Positions 32,563-45,400 are shown, counted from the stretch's first letter. The stretch is 64,000 nt of DNA from Ypsolopha sequella (GCA_934047225.1 OW203984.1:10425201-10489200); one strand, 5' to 3'. Numbers and translations are program-made. Notes: generated from the letters alone by a model not told the origin.

Positions 32563-32572
32563 AATAAATAAA
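32563..32572 (+). terminator. Overlapping polyadenylation signals of Chd64
   Basis: Two overlapping AATAAA hexamers at 32,563-32,568 and 32,567-32,572 lie 46-50 nt after the stop codon, giving a very short 3'UTR. A T-rich tract follows at 32,582-32,593. Confidence 0.7.
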
Positions 32573-32615
32573 CAATGAACCTATTTTTTTTTTATAATAC
32601 TTGCATAGATATTTT

Positions 32616-32782
32616 ATTCTACGAAGTCTACTGACCTATGGTTGTAGTAATGCATGCACACGCACTTTGTCTACTGTGCGTAACCTCGGGAGCGCTTACA
32701 AAACGCGCAACACACACAAAATACGTGTGTCTGTACACGTCACTACTACAACCATAGCCAAGTAGACTTCGTAGGATAGAAC
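32616..32782. mobile_element. Foldback MITE just downstream of Chd64
   Basis: TTCTACGAAGTCTACT and CTATGGTTGTAGTA on the left are mirrored by TACTACAACCATAG and AGTAGACTTCGTAGGATAGAA on the right. The loop contains alternating CACACAC/GTGTGT motifs. It begins about 45 nt after the second polyadenylation hexamer. Confidence 0.65.
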
Positions 32783-33429
32783 AATTGTATCAGGCGTCTT
32801 ACAGTAAAAATTAAAGGCGTGGTCGAACAGAACTTGTGGTAAGGTTTTAAATGTTGCAAGAATGCGTTGAAAATGGCGATTAGATAACGTTAAAGTGTTA
32901 CTGTAGAGTTTGTATTTATATTTATGCTTTAATAGGTTCGTACCTACTTTGATTAAAGAAGCACCAGTTTATTTTGCAGTTTATTACTTGGGAGCAAAGT
33001 AACTGCCTAGAAACATACAATAAAGGTTCTGTTATCTATCACGTCATGAATTGTTATAAATATGACGTAATTACCTAAGACTTTCATTGATAAAGATGAT
33101 AATTCAAATATTTTTGATGTCTGAGTTGCACATCCAGGGCGTAGCGATTGTCTACGACTAACTTAGCAAAGGGTCTAAAGAGCATAGGGGGTCTAACCTT
33201 TTGGAAAATGTCAAGGGAGTGCCTAGTTAGTAAGGTAAAGTTGCGCTAGCTCCCGACGCGACGCAATAAAAGATTGTTTTGCTGAGGCAGCTATGTATGA
33301 TACAATCCCTATCTTTACTATGCAAAATTATGTTGTTCCTTTCCTTTTTTTAATAAAATAAACTAAGCAACGCGAAGGTAAATCTGACCTAATTTTAGGA
33401 CAGATCTACATAGATTTTGTTTTGGAATC
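32783..33429. other. AT-rich intergenic stretch
   Basis: No gene, repeat family or structured element was supported. Confidence 0.3.
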
Positions 33430-33830
33430 TTCTTCGCAACGTGAGTTTGGTTAATTGAACGACCGAGCGAAGTTCTCTGAGTCTGATTGAACAGTCCGGC
33501 GTTTGTAGCTTCGCTCGCATAAAAGTGCGTGTTTTAACCCATGAGTAGTATCGCCAGTTTTCGTCTCGGTGGTTATTGTATCAACACCCCTATAGCCTAT
33601 ATGTAGACCGCACCCAAATCTGTTCACTGGTTCCCGAGTTAAATCGGAACATACATACATACAGACAGACAGACAGACAGACAATTTATTTAAAAATGGT
33701 AGTTTTGGCCTTAGTACAATACTAATAAGCTAATGACCCATTTCATTTAAAATTTCGCAAAAGTATTTAATGTACAGGTACAGGCACGAATTTTTTACTA
33801 CATTATTATTAGTAGATATATAGCCTAATT
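33430..33830 (+). repeat. Dispersed lepidopteran repeat with a CAGA microsatellite
   Basis: This has the same family landmarks as 30,041-30,345 (CCCTATAGCCTATATGTAGA, CAAATCTGTTCACTGGTTCC), followed by ACATACATACATACAGACAG at about 33,653 and a (CAGA)n run. The tail near 33,745-33,820 resembles one near 56,080-56,155. Confidence 0.6.
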
Positions 33831-34499
33831 CATACTGGAGGCGTTAGTGATCATGATCAATCACAAGGTATTGTAAAAGGATCTATTCTACACTGTTTGG
33901 TTGGGGGTTCGGCTTAATTGAGCAAGTAGGGGGGCGCAAAGAAATGCTCATCGAATTTCACAAAACGGGTAATTTTTTTTGTTATAATAAAATTAAATCT
34001 AACTAAGAAAAATCTAAAAAGCCTAAAAGAATTGTTTAATTAACCTTGTTCTGTTCACTTACGAATCTGCAGTATGTATTAATAAAATATTTCTTTATAT
34101 TCGTAGTTATTGTTTGTTGCGTAGTAACAAGAACACAATAGCAGTCCACGTATGTACAAAATAATAGAATATGCAAATTGGGCTGCGTGTCTGGCTGCTC
34201 CCATGTCTGCGGTCTATAATTCTAGCCCCAATGGAATCTTTTGTTTACGATTGTATTAAAAATTTTGTTTATGTTTTCAAATCGTAATTTAGATGCGCTT
34301 TTCAGAATTTCAACCATTCAAAGGCCACATATTGACTTACCTAAATTTCCATTTTAAGTTTCAATAATATTCTTTCTGCTTGGACAATAATTTGCTATGG
34401 TGAAATCTATTGAAAAAGGCGTTACTTTGCGGAAGTCCATAATTAATTTGTGGATATATTTATAATTTGCAATATTCCGCTAAACAACCTTACCGTGCT

Positions 34500-34760
34500 C
34501 ATACTTTACCTTACCAGACTCAAGCACCGCCCGGCCTCCCGCATAAAACATGCACAAGCAAAGCAAGCAGTACGAGTACAAAATAAAGCAATCTTAAATA
34601 ACAAGCAAGAAAACTTATCGACACGTGTTTCGCCTCTAAACGAGGCATCCTCGGGATGTGTTGTCCGCCCGACCGCTCGACAGCAAAAATATTGATTATG
34701 ATTTTCTTTCCTTGTTCTTGATTTTGTTTCTCCGATATACCAGTTGGACGACTGCTGAGA
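34500..34760 (+). repeat. Dispersed repeat (CGTGTTTCGCCTCT family)
   Basis: AACTTATCGACACGTGTTTC, then GCCTCTAAACGAGGCATCCT and CGGGATGTGTTGTCCGCCC, is a phrase common in moth repeats. GCCTCT and CGAGGC form a small internal hairpin. No coding sequence. Confidence 0.5.
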
Positions 34761-35386
34761 ACCTGAGGCGAATATGAAATAACAGACTTTGGATGATTTT
34801 GTTACAATTATCAGGAAGGGAAGCCCACAGTCATTAAAAAAATACACCTATGGTCTTCTAACGTTTATAAAGAAAGTTTTAACAAACCACGTAAATTGGT
34901 TTATATATTTACTGTGAATAAAATCTTTGGTAAACCTCTCAATACTAATTTTAGACTTTGTATCGATTTTCTCTCGAGTATCGATTACAGGTTTTGGTTG
35001 GTTGTTTATTCATAAAAAAAATTTGAATGATATCTAGCTAGTTTTAACTAATAGTGTTTATATTTCAACTAGAAGTCGAGTTGTTTAATAAAAACATAGG
35101 TTTTCGGGAGCGCGTGATATTTCGGTTGTCGTAACAGCCACGGCTCAGAGCGCGCTATTTTAAACTATAATGAAACGTCATAGAGTTCAGTTGATGCAAA
35201 AAGAGTTGCTCAGTCTCTGGTCACGCATACCCTTAATTGGTTTCTGGGAACCATCTGACTGAACCAACCATTACCATCTGGTTTCAGACAATTTTCAGAG
35301 ATAAAAGAAAAAGTGTCCTATCTACAAGCAATAAAGTACAAATTCAAATCTTATTATTATTTTTAATTGTATTTTTCTGTAATTTA

Positions 35387-35698
35387 CTAATTGTTTATTA
35401 GAACTGACTCATACTCCGTTTCGAAATCCATATATTTCTTAACACCAGAAACATTATTATCATACTCATACGATTTACCAACAGCATGACACCTGCACAC
35501 CAAAACCGTGACCGTATTAACCAACATTCCGTTCTTCCAATCAAAACAGGACTTTATGCCAAAGGCAATAGAATCTTTTAAGCGAGTGTTTTTGTTGTTC
35601 AGGTAAGTTACTCGGTCTATACCCCATGGTACCGGAAGTGCGGGCCGGTCACGCGTCGCGCACAACGGAAGCACGGATATACGCGACCCCTGACACAT
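35387..35698 (-). CDS. Unrecognised 103-codon reading frame
   Basis: An ATG-initiated minus-strand frame with protein-like composition (WGIDRVTYLNNKNTRLKD, SCFDWKNGMLVNTVTVL, KYMDFETEYESVLINN). A second frame overlapping its start (MACVRGRVYPCFRCARRV) also looks coding-like, so a frameshift or splice junction near 35,620 is possible. There is no polyadenylation hexamer close by. Candidate lineage-specific gene or last exon; family unknown. Confidence 0.25.
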   Translation of the reverse strand: MCQGSRISVLPLCATRDRPALPVPWGIDRVTYLNNKNTRLKDSIAFGIKSCFDWKNGMLVNTVTVLVCRCHAVGKSYEYDNNVSGVKKYMDFETEYESVLINN

Positions 35699-35897
35699 GC
35701 CATGTCATAGTATTCCTGGCCTATCATCGACGACACAGTCGAAGCTGTCTATCCATAATGGTCTCTGGTAGTAAATAAAGAGTTGAAGTCTTGATGTGAT
35801 CTCCGTCAGGCAGGATGCGTCAAAGTAATCGATATTGGGATTAAAACATTTCCTGATCTGTCTCCTCAAGTTCGTTGTCGATGGCTCAATATATTGA

Positions 35898-37096
35898 TTT
35901 TAAAGATGAAGATCGTGTTTCTTCTGTCTGATTGACTGTCACATGAGAATTTTAAAGATGAAGATCGTGTTTCTTCTGTCTGATTGACTGTCACATGAGA
36001 ATTTTAAAGATGAAGATCGTGTATCTTCTGTCTGATTGACTGTCACATGAGAATTTTAAAGATGAAGATCGTGTTTCTTCTGTCTGATTGACTGTCACAT
36101 GAGAATTTTAAAGATGAAGATCGTGTTTCTTCTGTCTGATTGACTGTCACATGAGAATTTTAAAGATGAAGATCGTGTTTCTTCTGTCTGATTGACTGTC
36201 ACATGAGAATTTTAAAGATGAAGATCGTGTTTCTTCTGTCTGATTGACTGTCACATGAGAATTTTAAAGATGAAGATCGTGTTTCTTCTGTCTGATTGAC
36301 TGTCACATGAGAATTTTAAAGATGAAGATCGTGTTTCTTCTGTCTGATTGACTGTCACATGAGAATTTTAAAGATGAAGATCGTGTTTCTTCTGTCTGAT
36401 TGACTGTCACATGAGAATTTTAAAGATGAAGATCGTGTTTCTTCTGTCTGATTGACTGTCACATGAGAATTTTAAAGATGAAGATCGTGTTTCTTCTGTC
36501 TGATTGACTGTCACATGAGAATTTTAAAGATGAAGATCGTGTTTCTTCTGTCTGATTGACTGTCACATGAGAATTTTAAAGATGAAGATCGTGTTTCTTC
36601 TGTCTGATTGACTGTCACATGAGAATTTTAAAGATGAAGATCGTGTTTCTTCTGTCTGATTGACTGTCACATGAGAATTTTAAAGATGAAGATCGTGTTT
36701 CTTCTGTCTGATTGACTGTCACATGAGAATTTTAAAGATGAAGATCGTGTTTCTTCTGTCTGATTGACTGTCACATGAGAATTTTAAAGATGAAGATCGT
36801 GTTTCTTCTGTCTGATTGACTGTCACATGAGAATTTTAAAGATGAAGATCGTGTTTCTTCTGTCTGATTGACTGTCACATGAGAATTTTAAAGATGAAGA
36901 TCGTGTTTCTTCTGTCTGATTGACTGTCACATGAGAATTTTAAAGATGAAGATCGTGTTTCTTCTGTCTGATTGACTGTCACATGAGAATTTTAAAGATG
37001 AAGATCGTGTTTCTTCTGTCTGATTGACTGTCACATGAGAATTTTAAAGATGAAGATCGTGTTTCTTCTGTCTGATTGACTGTCACATGAGAATTT
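35898..37096. repeat. 52-bp minisatellite, 23 copies
   Basis: Units start (TAAAGATGAAGATCGTG) at 35,901, 35,953, 36,005 and so on to 37,045, a constant step of 52, giving 23 units. They are almost identical: the only substitution noticed is GTATC for GTTTC in the third unit. Each unit contains TGTCACATGAG and in-frame stops in all forward frames, and 52 is not a multiple of 3, so it is not coding. The array ends at an inverted CATGAGAATTTCTCATG. Confidence 0.95.
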
Positions 37097-40000
37097 CTCA
37101 TGAGGAGATTTGGTTCATTCCATTTATGATACTGGCTTACAATGTACCCAGTAATATATAGGTAATGTATATTATTTAGTATTCATTACCTTTCTTCTTT
37201 TTGGGCACTACTACCCTGCATTTTCCACAACTCCCCAGGTTAACTGGAAGAAAAGGCTTTATAGTGTTAAGTTCGCCTCTGTACAGACATATTGTTAATG
37301 TGCAATAAAGAATTTTTATTATTATTATTATTTTGAGAATTTTTGATCTCGTCTTTCCCTCTTGGCCAAAAGAATTTAAAGAGAGAGAGACGGCTCACCC
37401 TCGGCAGAAGCACAGTCGACCGAGGGTCAGAGCCCTAGGGAAAGAAACCGGCGAACGATGCGAGCAGTATCGAGCAGAACCTCCTTATTATTATTATTAC
37501 CCAGTTTTCATCAGTTAAATTATCAAATTTTCGTAAAATAATAGACGTAGTTTAGGAAGCATGCCCTGACTTTGCCTAGTATTTTTTAGGGTTTTGAACT
37601 TGTCAAGCCCAGCGTAGCCAAAGTAACTATGATGACGAAATACGTCACGCATTTGAAATAAAGATTTCAAAAGTTTAGATGAGCCCTGGCACCTAAAATC
37701 TATTGCATTGTTTTTGAATGTGTGCGTTAACATAATGCCAACGCGCGCACACTTATGAGTGCGCAATCTGTAACTACTCAGATCAGACTTCTAAAGTTGT
37801 TAAAATGATTAAACTTAAGTGCACCTAGGGCGTCCAACTATCACTGTGTCCAGATGAACACTGATTCCAAACGTGTGAGCGTCACCCATTTAAAGGTGGA
37901 AACATTTTGGTGCTGTCATAGTACGGTAAGGGCTTATCTTTGATTTGAAATAAATCTTGTTTTTACCTTTATCTCTGAGCAAGTATAGCAATTTCTTAAA
38001 AAAGAAAACTGAGCAATGTTTCAGTTTTCCTTGACTAAGCTAACATTTACCTGCTGATATCAGTAATAGTGCGATAATACGTTGTGCTAGCGAAGCAATG
38101 ACTCACATATTATTATTAGCTCTTCTGTGACTGGCTTACCGTTCAAAAAATGCCTTTTTTATACAAAATTCTTCAGCTGATTAAATACAAAGAGATTTTT
38201 TAAGAGGAAGCAGACAACACAATATAAAATATATATTTATATATTATACATATAAATATGTTACGGTGAAAGTGATAAATGAGGTAATTATTAATAATTA
38301 TCGGAGAGTATTAATAATTAGCACATCATTTTGGTGAATGTGATAAATTCAGGTAGATTAATCAATTTCACTGGCGATTATTAATAATTTTCTGACGGTT
38401 TTACTTAAAGCTACGGTTTTACTTATTTGGGTTTTTAGGTTGCTATGAGGTTTTTGTGATGATTTTAATGCGATTCATTTGAAATTTGTACCATAATCTA
38501 ACCAACGGCCAATGTAAATGAAGACTTAGCTGCAAAATGTAGGATAGGTACGTAATCCATCAGATATTTATTAACGATATAAAATTTCTAATGGCTTTAT
38601 GTACCAGTTTTCTTTCCATGGCGATATTGATTTAATATGAAGCCGGTTTACAACATTGATTATCTACTCCCAATACTGCAATAAGGTAATTACAACATTA
38701 AGAGCGGTTTTATAAGTACCTACATTGTTTGACCGATGTTATAATATTACATCTTGATTTTGAACACAAACACTTGTACTAGTTGTTTCATAACATAATT
38801 ATATTTGTTGCACACTTCCCGTTGCACAATTCCCAACCGGTTCCGGAAATCAATCCATCTTCAGGGGATACAGAAAATAATAACATTATAATATTACATT
38901 ATAACACTGCAATTCTGCGCTGTGATTGGCCAAATTTATTATAACACCGCTAGAGAACCAATTACACATTATGTGACAGTTGCACAAAATACAGTATTCA
39001 GTTTCCTAAGGGTATTCGTGTTTTCCCCGATAAGCGTCGTATTATTTTGTGTTTTATTTGTAAATAACAAGGATTTAAATAAAAAAAATATAAATATTTC
39101 AGATTTAGCTCATTGATCTTAATATTTCGGCCGTTCAAAACACGATTACTTGCATTTTTCTGCATCCAATAAAATCGCAAGGATAGGGCAAATCTATGAT
39201 ATAAATAGCATTTCATTGGCGTTATATTAGGTTTCGGACAACAAACCTTATAGCAAAATAAACGATCTAAAAAAATGTGACGTGAGACGGCCGTCATATT
39301 ATAAAAATATAAAACCATCCCTCTAAATAAAAGATAATAAAAAAAAACTTAAAATCACGAGCTTTTGAGCGGCCCGCATCCACTGAGTAGCATAGACTAT
39401 AAAATGAAAGCTTTGGAGCAGGGCAGATTTTTCCGAGTAATCACGCAATGAAACCTCACATTGTGGTATTGTACAGTGGAGTACTTTGTACCTATCTTAT
39501 ATCATTTAAGAGAGACAACTTATAAACCGAGACAGGTTGTGCTTTGACAAAATTAAAACTTCACTAATGCAAAGAAGTATTTCCCTAATGGAACCAAAAT
39601 TATACAATGAAATTCCAAAATGCATTGCTATTACAAAGTGTCGAAATCACCGCGATAATTGGGCGACTATCGTATGATTTTCTACGATCATTCTCAGTAC
39701 ATCCTTTGACTATGATGGATCTAGTGGGAATTTTTATTCATCATGGATCTAGTGAGAATTTTTATTATCAGTTGATCCATTCTCATTTAAACTGGATCTA
39801 ATGAGAAAAAAATGTCTCTCACTAGATCCGCCTACGTACTTTTCACTGAATACATTAGCCAGATCCACGGTTTTAGTGATACTTAAAGGTTTCTAACATA
39901 TTATACTAAATTTATGGATGATAATTTATTTCAATTGTTTGCATTCAATGTTTATTTTTATGTGATGTTTGTGCAATATTTCTTAAACATAACATGACAT

Positions 40001-40820
40001 AGTTTATAAAGTTTTTTTTTTTTTCAGTTTGTCTGCATTTAAGTAAATTGTATATAGTTTTTATGAAGCATGCTGCATGTGTGTGTGCTTAAAATTAATA
40101 TATATCTATACGCCTATCGGCAGGACATAACGCTCTTAATAACCTATGTTCATGAATAAAATTCTATGATTCCAACTGGAGAGCAAGCAGGGAACTTACA
40201 CCTCATTATCATATAAACCAAATTTAGGAGTGGGCACGGCCGTAACTCAACCCTTCCCCTTCCTAGTTATCCTAGTTTCCCCTCCTTACCCCAATGATTG
40301 TGATGTAATAAGCTAACTATAAAACAAGTGTAGATTACAACAACAGATTTTCAGTCTGTGGCTAATCGGTAAGAGAAAATATTTTTAAGATTAGTTATAT
40401 TAGCATTGTTTGCTTTTGTATAACATGTATGTGTGCATTAACTGCATTATCCGCTTTTGCGTCATTTGCTTTTGCATCAGTGAAAGTTGACTAGCAGACA
40501 AAAAAATCATTTCTATGTAGACACAGTAACGACACATTGTTCATGTTCATGCGTCTACGCAATACAACCTAGTCCATGGCAGTTGAAAGGAATGATGCAA
40601 TGGACAACTTGGATTGACTGAATGATAAAGTGTTTTCACTGTTCAGCATGAACCTGCAAGTTTAGTTATGACTTCACGTATAAAATTTATAAGACATCTA
40701 ACATTATAAGAGGTAGAAAGTTTTAGAAACTTCAAATTGCTATTCATGCAGCGAAAATTATTGATCTTACACAGATCACATATTACATAACTTATTTTAT
40801 AAAAAATATCGAGCAATGTC
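37097..40820. other. AT-rich intergenic stretch
   Basis: A short GC-richer fragment at 37,384-37,480 (GAGAGAGAGACGGC, CCGAGGGTCAGAGCCC) is unassigned. Near 39,710-39,830 TGGATCTAGTG and its complement recur five times (GGATCTAGTGAGAATTTTTA). TATTAATAATT recurs four times near 38,285-38,390. No convincing gene. Confidence 0.35.
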
Positions 40821-41195
40821 ATGAAATCTCGTTGCAGGCGTTATTTGAATACGATTATGAAAAGGAAATGGTGGAAATATCGATTGTTCTATTACGAAAC
40901 AGTTCCAAAACTACGATTCTGCAGTATTCCCACGTTATCCGATATTGATCGTACTTGCAAGGCTTCTGTTGACGACACGGTACGCCGCCTTCCAACCAGA
41001 GCCTTCTTACTCGATCTACCAACCTTTTTAGACATTGAAGTCTTGGAACCTTACGCTATCCCGCTTCTTCTAACACACTCGAAAAGAGACAGACAGACGT
41101 CGACGGTACTCGCGGTGGTGCCAAATGGTGATGCCCGCCAGTTCTCGAAGGCTGTACATTTACCGTTACTCAATCGGCTTGAAGAGATTAACTGA
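40821..41195 (+). CDS. Unrecognised 124-codon reading frame (doubtful)
   Basis: The frame has a protein-like middle and end (RRLPTRAFLLDLPTFLDI, HLPLLNRLEEIN). A splice-acceptor-like CTCGTTGCAG ends near 40,836. Just after it, another frame reads ALFEYDYEKEMVEISIVLL before a stop, so which frame, if any, is coding cannot be decided. No family was recognised. Confidence 0.2.
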   Translation: MKSRCRRYLNTIMKRKWWKYRLFYYETVPKLRFCSIPTLSDIDRTCKASVDDTVRRLPTRAFLLDLPTFLDIEVLEPYAIPLLLTHSKRDRQTSTVLAVVPNGDARQFSKAVHLPLLNRLEEIN

Positions 41196-42825
41196 GTTGT
41201 AACGGGATGATCCTGCAATAAGACCTCGATGATATGCACATTTACCGTTAATTGCAGTTCGGATGCAATCGCTACTTACTGCTAAAATAAACTTTTAGTA
41301 TCAACTGTTATAGCCTTTAACGCTATAGTAAAACTGTTGAAAGTCCATTCAACAATTTAAGCTGCAGCACAGTTATGAAAGCTGTGCTTCCAGAGAAAGT
41401 TTTACGTTCACGATGTGACTGATGCTTTTGAGTTGACAGTATATTTGAAGTAACCCATATTTTATGCAACCAAACAAAGATTCTAATTTATCAACGATAC
41501 AGAGCGTGTAGATTTTAGCGATTGAATCTCATGAATTTCTTATGAAGTTTTTACATATATTGTTCAACTTATTACGTCACTTAACCTCGGATAAAGGTTT
41601 CTATTTTCTTTGTAAATACTGTGTTTTGTTATCACTGTGTGTGTAAGGTCGTCGTTATTTATAGTTTTCCCATTTCCATCAGCTGTAAGCTCGTCATGAA
41701 GGGGCTCCCCAGCCGTATCAATTGATCTGACCCTGAAACGTGCCCCTGCGATGTATTTATTCGTTAATCTGCATCATATCGATGCGGATTGACCTCATTT
41801 GACTCGCTGATTTGAGAGACAATTGTTTTTCTGATGCGCCATTTTCTGCCATGGATCCAATCAATCACTGATTATCAATCAATCACTAATCTCTGGGTCT
41901 GGATTGTAAATTGTCGTAAGTATATGACTTCATGTAGAAAAATGTAAAACCAAAAACTTTACAGTTCATCTAATCCATATCATAGTAGTATTATTCTATC
42001 AGTGAGTCGTATGCATATCGAGGGGCGGTGGAGAAACTTGTTTTGTAGCTCCGCTTTTGCTGTCCAATATAGAGTTTTATTAGTCCATCCAAGTAATTAT
42101 GGAACAACTTAATTTACCACGATAACTACTTCAGAATTTATCAGGAGCTCGGCTTGTACAATGTTATCTAATCTAATTTATTAGAGTATTTAGTTTAGAA
42201 TGCTTACATATAGTGGCTGTACGGAAGTGAGTACGTTCCATGTCGTCGACCATCGGATTCATTGTTTCATGTTACCTATCTGATCCATTTGTATTTGTAT
42301 GTGACCAACAATTTACACAGTAAACATTAATTTACCAACTGCATTTCGGAATGTTTTATTTTATCAGTATGGTCTTCTCATTTGCGAATAGAAGGAAAAG
42401 AAATACAAGGGAAGAGGAATTACCTATTTTTTGTGATTTCCCGCAATTTCTTTATATTTTAATTTTTTTCTGTCATTTGTATTTATTATAACCACCTCTT
42501 AATCAACATAATGCTGTATTAATCTAATCAAATTAATCAAAAGTTAATTAAGTTCCTCATTGTAAGTGAAGATTGCTCATAAATAACCGTGTACCGTATC
42601 GTAAATTCAGTTAAGAATATTCAGATAAGACAAAGTCTTAACATCAAGTTTTCCACTTAAAGTTCAGTGTCTTTGCTGTTAAAACGGTCGATGGGAAAAT
42701 AATGTAGTAGGTATTTATGTATTTTGAGAGGTCAAACTTAGTTTCAATGTGTACTTTGTAAAGTCAGCAGCAGTTTAATAACTATTTAACGGGACACCTG
42801 ACGCTAGAACATCAACAACACCTGT
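41196..42825. other. AT-rich intergenic stretch
   Basis: No gene or element supported. Confidence 0.3.
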
Positions 42826-42986
42826 GGGTCTACCGCGTAATTCTCATTTTCATCAACATCAACTTGAGATTGAAATTTGACGTGCGTGCGACGACGCCCA
42901 CCTAACATGCCATCTCTTTTGCACGCGTTGAATTTCGCATGCATTTGCTTGAAGTTGATACAAATGAGAATTACGCGGTGGAGCCC
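42826..42986. mobile_element. MITE (GGGTCTACCGCG family), copy 2
   Basis: A near-identical inverse copy of 11,191-11,352 with intact left end GGGTCTACCGCGTAATTCTC and a mutated right end (GCGGTGGAGCCC). Sequence identity over the 160-bp body is high, so transposition of the family was fairly recent. Confidence 0.8.
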
Positions 42987-43422
42987 CAGGTTTTCAAGGA
43001 TTCATTGGAAGAAGTCTCTCCTCATATTGAAGAAAATATATTTGATTTATCGATCTTTTATCTAGGGATTCCACCTAAAAACAATGTAAAAAAAAATTGT
43101 TTTCCAGTTTTTTTTTTTGGTTTTCAAACGTTCGTTTCAAAAACGCGGTTAAGAGATCAATTTGTTTTTTTTTATAAAATAGGCGATAGAAATATGAAGG
43201 GATTTTACCTAAATCCAATATTTTTTTCCTTACAAAATATTTGAGTATTAGCTAAAAACACACCAATTTGCTGTTTCGCTGCGTGCGCTTACGCGTCCAA
43301 GAAAAAGAGGCCAAAGAGCCAACATATAATCGCCTCTATGAAAAGTAAATAAGGTCTTTGCCATTAGACTTATTGTGCTGGACGGGTAATAAAAAAGTTG
43401 TTAGGGTATGCCATCCTCTTAA
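42987..43422 (+). repeat. Low-complexity stretch and dispersed repeat, copy 2 (ACATATAATCGC family)
   Basis: From 43,297 this matches 26,815-26,946. The match stops at TTAA (43,419-43,422), where the next element begins. The preceding 300 bp is T-rich with no gene. Confidence 0.55.
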
Positions 43423-44400
43423 GGTTGTTGCGTACGACGGATCGCGTTTTCAAACGCAAAACTTACGATTGTTTTTCTTATTCTTGAATAAAAAGTTAAA
43501 TAAATGTGATTACGGGGATTATGCGAGCATAGTTTAATGACAATTAGGCTTCTCTAGCAAATTTGTGATATTTTATACTATAATTTTTATAATTATCCTG
43601 CCTAACAACTATGTATAAACACGGTTTAAAGCTGTTGTGCAGGGTCATTGACAAAGTAATGCATTAACTAACACAACTTTGCTACAAAAGCCTTATTGAC
43701 ATAACAGTCTGTCAAATAAGAGTAGATTTTTTTCGAATGTAACCTCGTTCTAACCGGATGACGCGCGACATCTCTCGTCTTCTTCTTTGTATGCATTTGT
43801 TGATCAACATCACGAACCTATACCCTAACCGGACTGAGTACTTGTTTCAAAAAACGTGAAGAACGAGAAGTCATACTAGATAATTTCATCTCTGTCTAAG
43901 TAGGGTAACCATATTTAAAAATAATTGATTGAGACCACGTAGGTAGTAAAAACCGTATTCAAAACATTTATTTTATTGGTTTAAAGTCTTCTGCTTTAAA
44001 ATAGCGGCTGCAGACTACTGGATTTTTGCACTTTACTTCGTTTCCTAAAACTTCTAACCATTTTCTTCGGATATTTTCAGTTTTTGGAAGACTGTAATGT
44101 AAAACCCAATATCATGGTTACTCTAGCGGTATCAATGTAAACATGTATCATTTCTCCGAGAAAACGTTGTAATTATGCCTTACCTATGAAACGATATCCC
44201 ACAATTCCCAAAAATTTGGCTTCTGCAGCCCTTCACGCTGCATGCTTTAACCATTTTTGCAAAACATTATTAATTTTACAATTTTGTTTTCAAATGTCAC
44301 GGCCGTGGCGCCATTTTTAGATAAAAGGGTTACCAGTTTGCAAGCATAAGAATAATCCCAACTTTATTAAGGAATGATTGATCTTACATTTACGGATAAA

Positions 44401-44780
44401 ACTAAATGTAAAACATAAATAAACCTAACAAAAAAATAGTTACGGACTTCAAATGTAACTGCAGCCATTCGCTAAAAAGCTTAAAATAATTATAAAATGA
44501 CAGATGGTACCGAAATAACACTTTTTCCGCCTTCTTTCTTCCTAAAAAATATGTTCTTTAGAAGTCGGCGCTCTTATATTGGTTTCTGTGTTGCTATAAC
44601 CAAGGGAACGCGGTCACTTTTAAAGAACATATTTTTCAGGAACAAAGAAGTCGGAAAAAGTGTTATTTCAGTACCATCGGTCATTTTATAATTATTTTCA
44701 ACTTTTTTGCGAATGGCTGCAGTTACATTTAAAGTCGGTTACTATTTTTTGTTAAAAGTTTATTATTTTACATTTTTAGT
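44401..44780. repeat. 380-bp palindrome
   Basis: The left arm 44,401-44,559 and right arm 44,632-44,780 are reverse complements over about 150 bp with scattered mismatches (GTAACTGCAGCCATTCGC, AATAATTATAAAATGAC, GAAATAACACTTTTTCCG in both). The loop is about 72 nt. The 64-codon frame spanning the centre is a by-product of the symmetry. Confidence 0.8.
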
Positions 44781-44881
44781 GTTGACGGGTCAAATTGTGT
44801 AATGTGGATAGTTCTTGTAAACGCGCTGTTGATATAAAACGAAGGACAAGTAATAATTGGTTATATTTAATAAATACCCTG

Positions 44882-45400
44882 TAATCAGCACCCTAATACA
44901 AACTGATTGCCGTAATCTCAAGTTATGTGCTGTCACCCGTTGAGGAGTTCTATGGTAATGAGGCCAAGATCAAAGTTCAGGTGGAGAAATTACAATTTAC
45001 AAGTAGTACTCGGCAATCACTATCCTAATACAAAGCGATTGCCTTAATCTTGAGTGGTATGCTGTCGTCCGTTAAGGAGTTTTATGGTGGTGAAGCCAGG
45101 ATGGAAGGTCAGGTGGGTATTCTGATAATTTCCAAGAAATGCCCGACAATCAGCACCCTACCAAAGTGATTGCCGCAATCTCGAGGTAAGTGCTCTCATT
45201 CGTTAAAGAGTTCTATGGTAATGACTTAATAAGACCAGGATCGAAGTTCAGGTGGAAGATTGACAATTTCCAAGTAATACTCTGCGATCAACATCGTAGT
45301 ACAAAGCGATTTCCTTAATATCAAGTGGTACGCTGTTACTTTCTGAGGCGTTCCACTGCCTATCTCTGAAAACTTTCATCAGATCATGGTCAATCTTAAA
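44882..45400. repeat. Degenerate tandem repeat (~135-bp unit, four copies)
   Basis: Units begin near 44,884, 45,015, 45,150 and 45,288 with variants of ATCAGCACCCTAATACAAA then GATTGCCGTAATCTCAAG, and each contains a GTTCTATGGTAATGA- or AGTTCAGGTGG-like block. Downstream, ATCATTCAATTCAGTTCAGA and TTTTCAAGTCGGTTAAAAA are phrases of a widespread moth repeat. Confidence 0.7.

Noticed and set aside
35898..37096. CRISPR array
   Set aside because: Units are contiguous 52-bp tandem copies without variable spacers, in a eukaryotic context.
44497..44691. 64-codon plus-strand frame
   Set aside because: It spans the centre of the 380-bp palindrome; its beginning and end are the two arms read through.
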